NCBI GenBank assembly: GCA_964352715.1 | Contig: CAYGSU010000034.1 | Coordinates: 1 to 42,471, forward strand | Source: JAVKBW01 sp964352715 | GTDB taxonomy: Bacteria > Pseudomonadota > Alphaproteobacteria > UBA8366 > Aestuariispiraceae | Reading direction: 5' to 3' | Length of the DNA: 42,471 nt | Part shown: piece after piece, positions 40,882 through 42,471 of the stretch | Position numbering within the stretch: the stretch's first letter is position 1 | Layout: each line of letters begins with the position of its first letter | Notes under the pieces: generated by a model | What the model saw: the letters and a program-made list of their open reading frames with translations, nothing else | Databases searched by the model: none | Told to the model about the DNA's origin: nothing | Position numbers and translations under genes: made by a program

Positions 40882-42393
40882 GTGGCCGCGTTCAATCCGT
40901 ATTCTAAACTGATCTTTGTCGATAACGATTACAGGGTCAGCACTTCCAGCGACGAGCACAAGGTTCTTAATCCTGCCGATCTGAACCATGAAGGGACGAT
41001 TGCCCTGTGCGATGGCGAAGAAGTTGAGTCGGTCATCGCGCGGGCGCAGGTGGCGCAAAACGACTGGAAACGGCTGGATGAAAAGACCCGGTCCCGTTAC
41101 CTGCACAAGCTGGCTGATTCCATTGAAAATGGTGACATGGAGCCGGTTGCACGGCTGATGGTGCTTGAAATGGGCAAGCCCTATCCGGAAGCGACCGGCG
41201 AATTGGCGAACTGTGCGCCGATTTTCAGATATTACGCGGAGATGGCCCGGGATGAAGGCGGTATCCTGCCCGGCACGACCCAGGCAGGGTCCTTTCAATT
41301 CGCGAAATATTTCCCGTACGGCGTGACGGCCCATATCATGCCTTTCAACTTTCCTGTCATTATCATGTGCTGGACCGTTGCTGCGTCGCTCGCGGCAGGA
41401 AATGCCTGCGTCGTGAAGCCGGCAGAGCCGACGAGTCTCTGCACGCTGGAATTTATGAAGCATTTTCGAACACTGCCACCTGGATTGGTGAATTGCGTTA
41501 CCGGGGGCGCAGAAACCGGGCGGGCGCTGGTGGAGTCGGAAAACACGCATGCCGTTGCTTTCACCGGCAGTGTGCAAACGGGCCGCAAGATTGCCATGGC
41601 CTGCGCTGCCCAAATGAAGCCGGCGGTAATCGAAGCCGGCGGCAGTGACCCGATGATCATTTCGGAGCACGCAAATCTGGATGTCGCCGTGCCGGGGTGT
41701 ACGATGTCGGCTTTCCATTTGTCGGGACAGATCTGTGTTTCGTCTGAACGTTTCTTTGTGCACGAAAATGTCCATGACCAGTTCGTCGAACGGTTCGCCA
41801 GAATGGCAAAGGCTCTGCGGATCGGGCCGGGGCTGGGAAAAAGCGAGATCGGTCCGCTTGTCAACCAGGCAGCAAGAGACAAGGTCATCCGGTTGGTAGA
41901 CGATGCGGTATCCAAAGGGGCGCATGTGGAATGTGGCGGGCGCATACCGCCGCAGTTCAATACCGGTTGGTTTTACGAGCCAACTATTCTGACCGGTGTC
42001 ACCCGTGACATGGCCGTAATGCAGGAAGAAGCCTTTGGCCCGCTGGCATCGGTCTGCAAAGTTGGCAGCTATGAAGAGGCGCTGGAGCGCGCCAACGATT
42101 CGCCATTCGGATTGGGCGCTTCCGTGTTTACGGACAGTATGGATGAAGCCATGCAGGCCTACGAGGCGCTGGAATCCGGCATGGTCTGGGTGAACAACCC
42201 GCTGATAGACAATGATGCCATTCCGTTTGGCGGCTGGAAGATGTCGGGTATCGGCCGGGAGATGGGACGCCAGGGTCTGAATGCATTCCGGCAAACCAAG
42301 ATGGGGGTTATCGATACCAAACCGACCGTGCAGGACTGGTGGTATCCGTATCCCGATAACTGGTTCTATGCCGGATCAGGCCGGGAGTATTAA
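40882..42393 (+). CDS. NAD(P)-dependent aldehyde dehydrogenase
   Basis: The 503-residue protein has all ALDH landmarks: the oxyanion Asn in MPFNFPVII, Lys in NACVVKPAEPTS, the cofactor motif VAFTGSVQTGRKIA, the general-base Glu in PAVIEAGGSDPM and the catalytic Cys in SGQICVSSERFF. The late EEAFGPLASV motif is also present. The Glu motif reads EAGG where EAGG/ELGG is usual. Substrate is not certain; succinate-semialdehyde, betaine-aldehyde or related aldehydes are possible. The GTG at 40882 has GAGAGG about 7 nt upstream, so a TTG five codons earlier is not used. It follows ilvH after 19 nt, but a functional link to branched-chain synthesis is not evident. Confidence 0.9.
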   Translation: MAAFNPYSKLIFVDNDYRVSTSSDEHKVLNPADLNHEGTIALCDGEEVESVIARAQVAQNDWKRLDEKTRSRYLHKLADSIENGDMEPVARLMVLEMGKPYPEATGELANCAPIFRYYAEMARDEGGILPGTTQAGSFQFAKYFPYGVTAHIMPFNFPVIIMCWTVAASLAAGNACVVKPAEPTSLCTLEFMKHFRTLPPGLVNCVTGGAETGRALVESENTHAVAFTGSVQTGRKIAMACAAQMKPAVIEAGGSDPMIISEHANLDVAVPGCTMSAFHLSGQICVSSERFFVHENVHDQFVERFARMAKALRIGPGLGKSEIGPLVNQAARDKVIRLVDDAVSKGAHVECGGRIPPQFNTGWFYEPTILTGVTRDMAVMQEEAFGPLASVCKVGSYEEALERANDSPFGLGASVFTDSMDEAMQAYEALESGMVWVNNPLIDNDAIPFGGWKMSGIGREMGRQGLNAFRQTKMGVIDTKPTVQDWWYPYPDNWFYAGSGREY

Positions 42394-42401
42394 TAGCAAC
42401 C

Positions 42402-42446
42402 GCTTGCTCCGATCCAGCTTGCTCCGATCCCGCTTATTCTGATCCA
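42402..42446. repeat. 15-nt tandem repeat, three copies
   Basis: GCTTGCTCCGATCCA, GCTTGCTCCGATCCC and GCTTATTCTGATCCA follow each other without spacing, and a diverged fourth GCTT-start unit follows from 42447. It lies just past the aldehyde dehydrogenase stop and continues to the window end, so its full length is unknown. Confidence 0.85.
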
Positions 42447-42471
42447 GCTTTCGCTGCTTCTGCATGAGCGA

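Overview
The window reads as a chromosomal segment of a high-GC alphaproteobacterium, most likely in or near the Rhodospirillales. The clues are a PhaR/PhaC polyhydroxyalkanoate (PHA) locus, the alphaproteobacterial small protein Usg, CtaA, PhyH- and DUF1194-type proteins, an alphaproteobacteria-style intergenic hairpin, and an MmgR/suhB-type small RNA. This assignment is inferred from gene content, not from a search. The sequence is a draft: 100 N lie at 22136-22235. I see no phage, plasmid, insertion sequence, CRISPR array, rRNA or tRNA.

Layout. 1-1260: a polysaccharide polymerase/ligase-type membrane protein. 1268-3126: a PhyH-type dioxygenase divergent from a LysR regulator. 3139-7146: a PHA locus with phaA, an atypical class III-like phaC, a small PhaE-like protein and divergent phaR; next to phaA, on the same strand, sits an apparent MmgR-type sRNA with PhaR-like palindromes upstream. 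7203-15909: a PAS/GGDEF/EAL protein, CtaA, a PQQ-type sugar dehydrogenase, Usg, a lone GAF protein, two uncharacterised proteins, a cytochrome c and a MerA-like flavoprotein. 16009-23573 (all minus): a run that reads frmA, a GNAT acetyltransferase, fghA, gst, pepN, an SDR protein and a Tat-exported dienelactone hydrolase. The frmA-fghA part is the glutathione-dependent formaldehyde oxidation pathway.

23763-27253: a lipoprotein, then a TetR regulator divergent from an NAD(P)-binding protein, a DUF1772 protein and a DUF4345 protein, with three near-identical 15-bp palindromes between them, then a DUF1194 protein. 27281-31295 (minus): Mrp Fe-S carrier, a tandem CAP-domain protein, an HpaI-type aldolase and a serine hydrolase. 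31588-35584 (plus): hflK, hflC, a DUF2065 protein and degP, an envelope protein quality-control cluster, closed by a strong bidirectional terminator. 35629-37327 (minus): serB overlapping a PcaD-like hydrolase. 37418-42393 (plus): miaA, ilvB, ilvH and an aldehyde dehydrogenase, followed by a short tandem repeat at the window end.

The most interesting signals are non-coding. One is the sRNA candidate at 3139-3219, which carries the 10-nt UUUCCUCCCU motif and a perfect terminator, sits beside phaA, and has TGCAAT palindromes in its promoter region. The other is the triple TTGACA-N3-TGTCAA operator between the TetR gene and its neighbours. Start sites were chosen by eye from Shine-Dalgarno (SD) position and family N-termini, and several differ from the longest reading frame.
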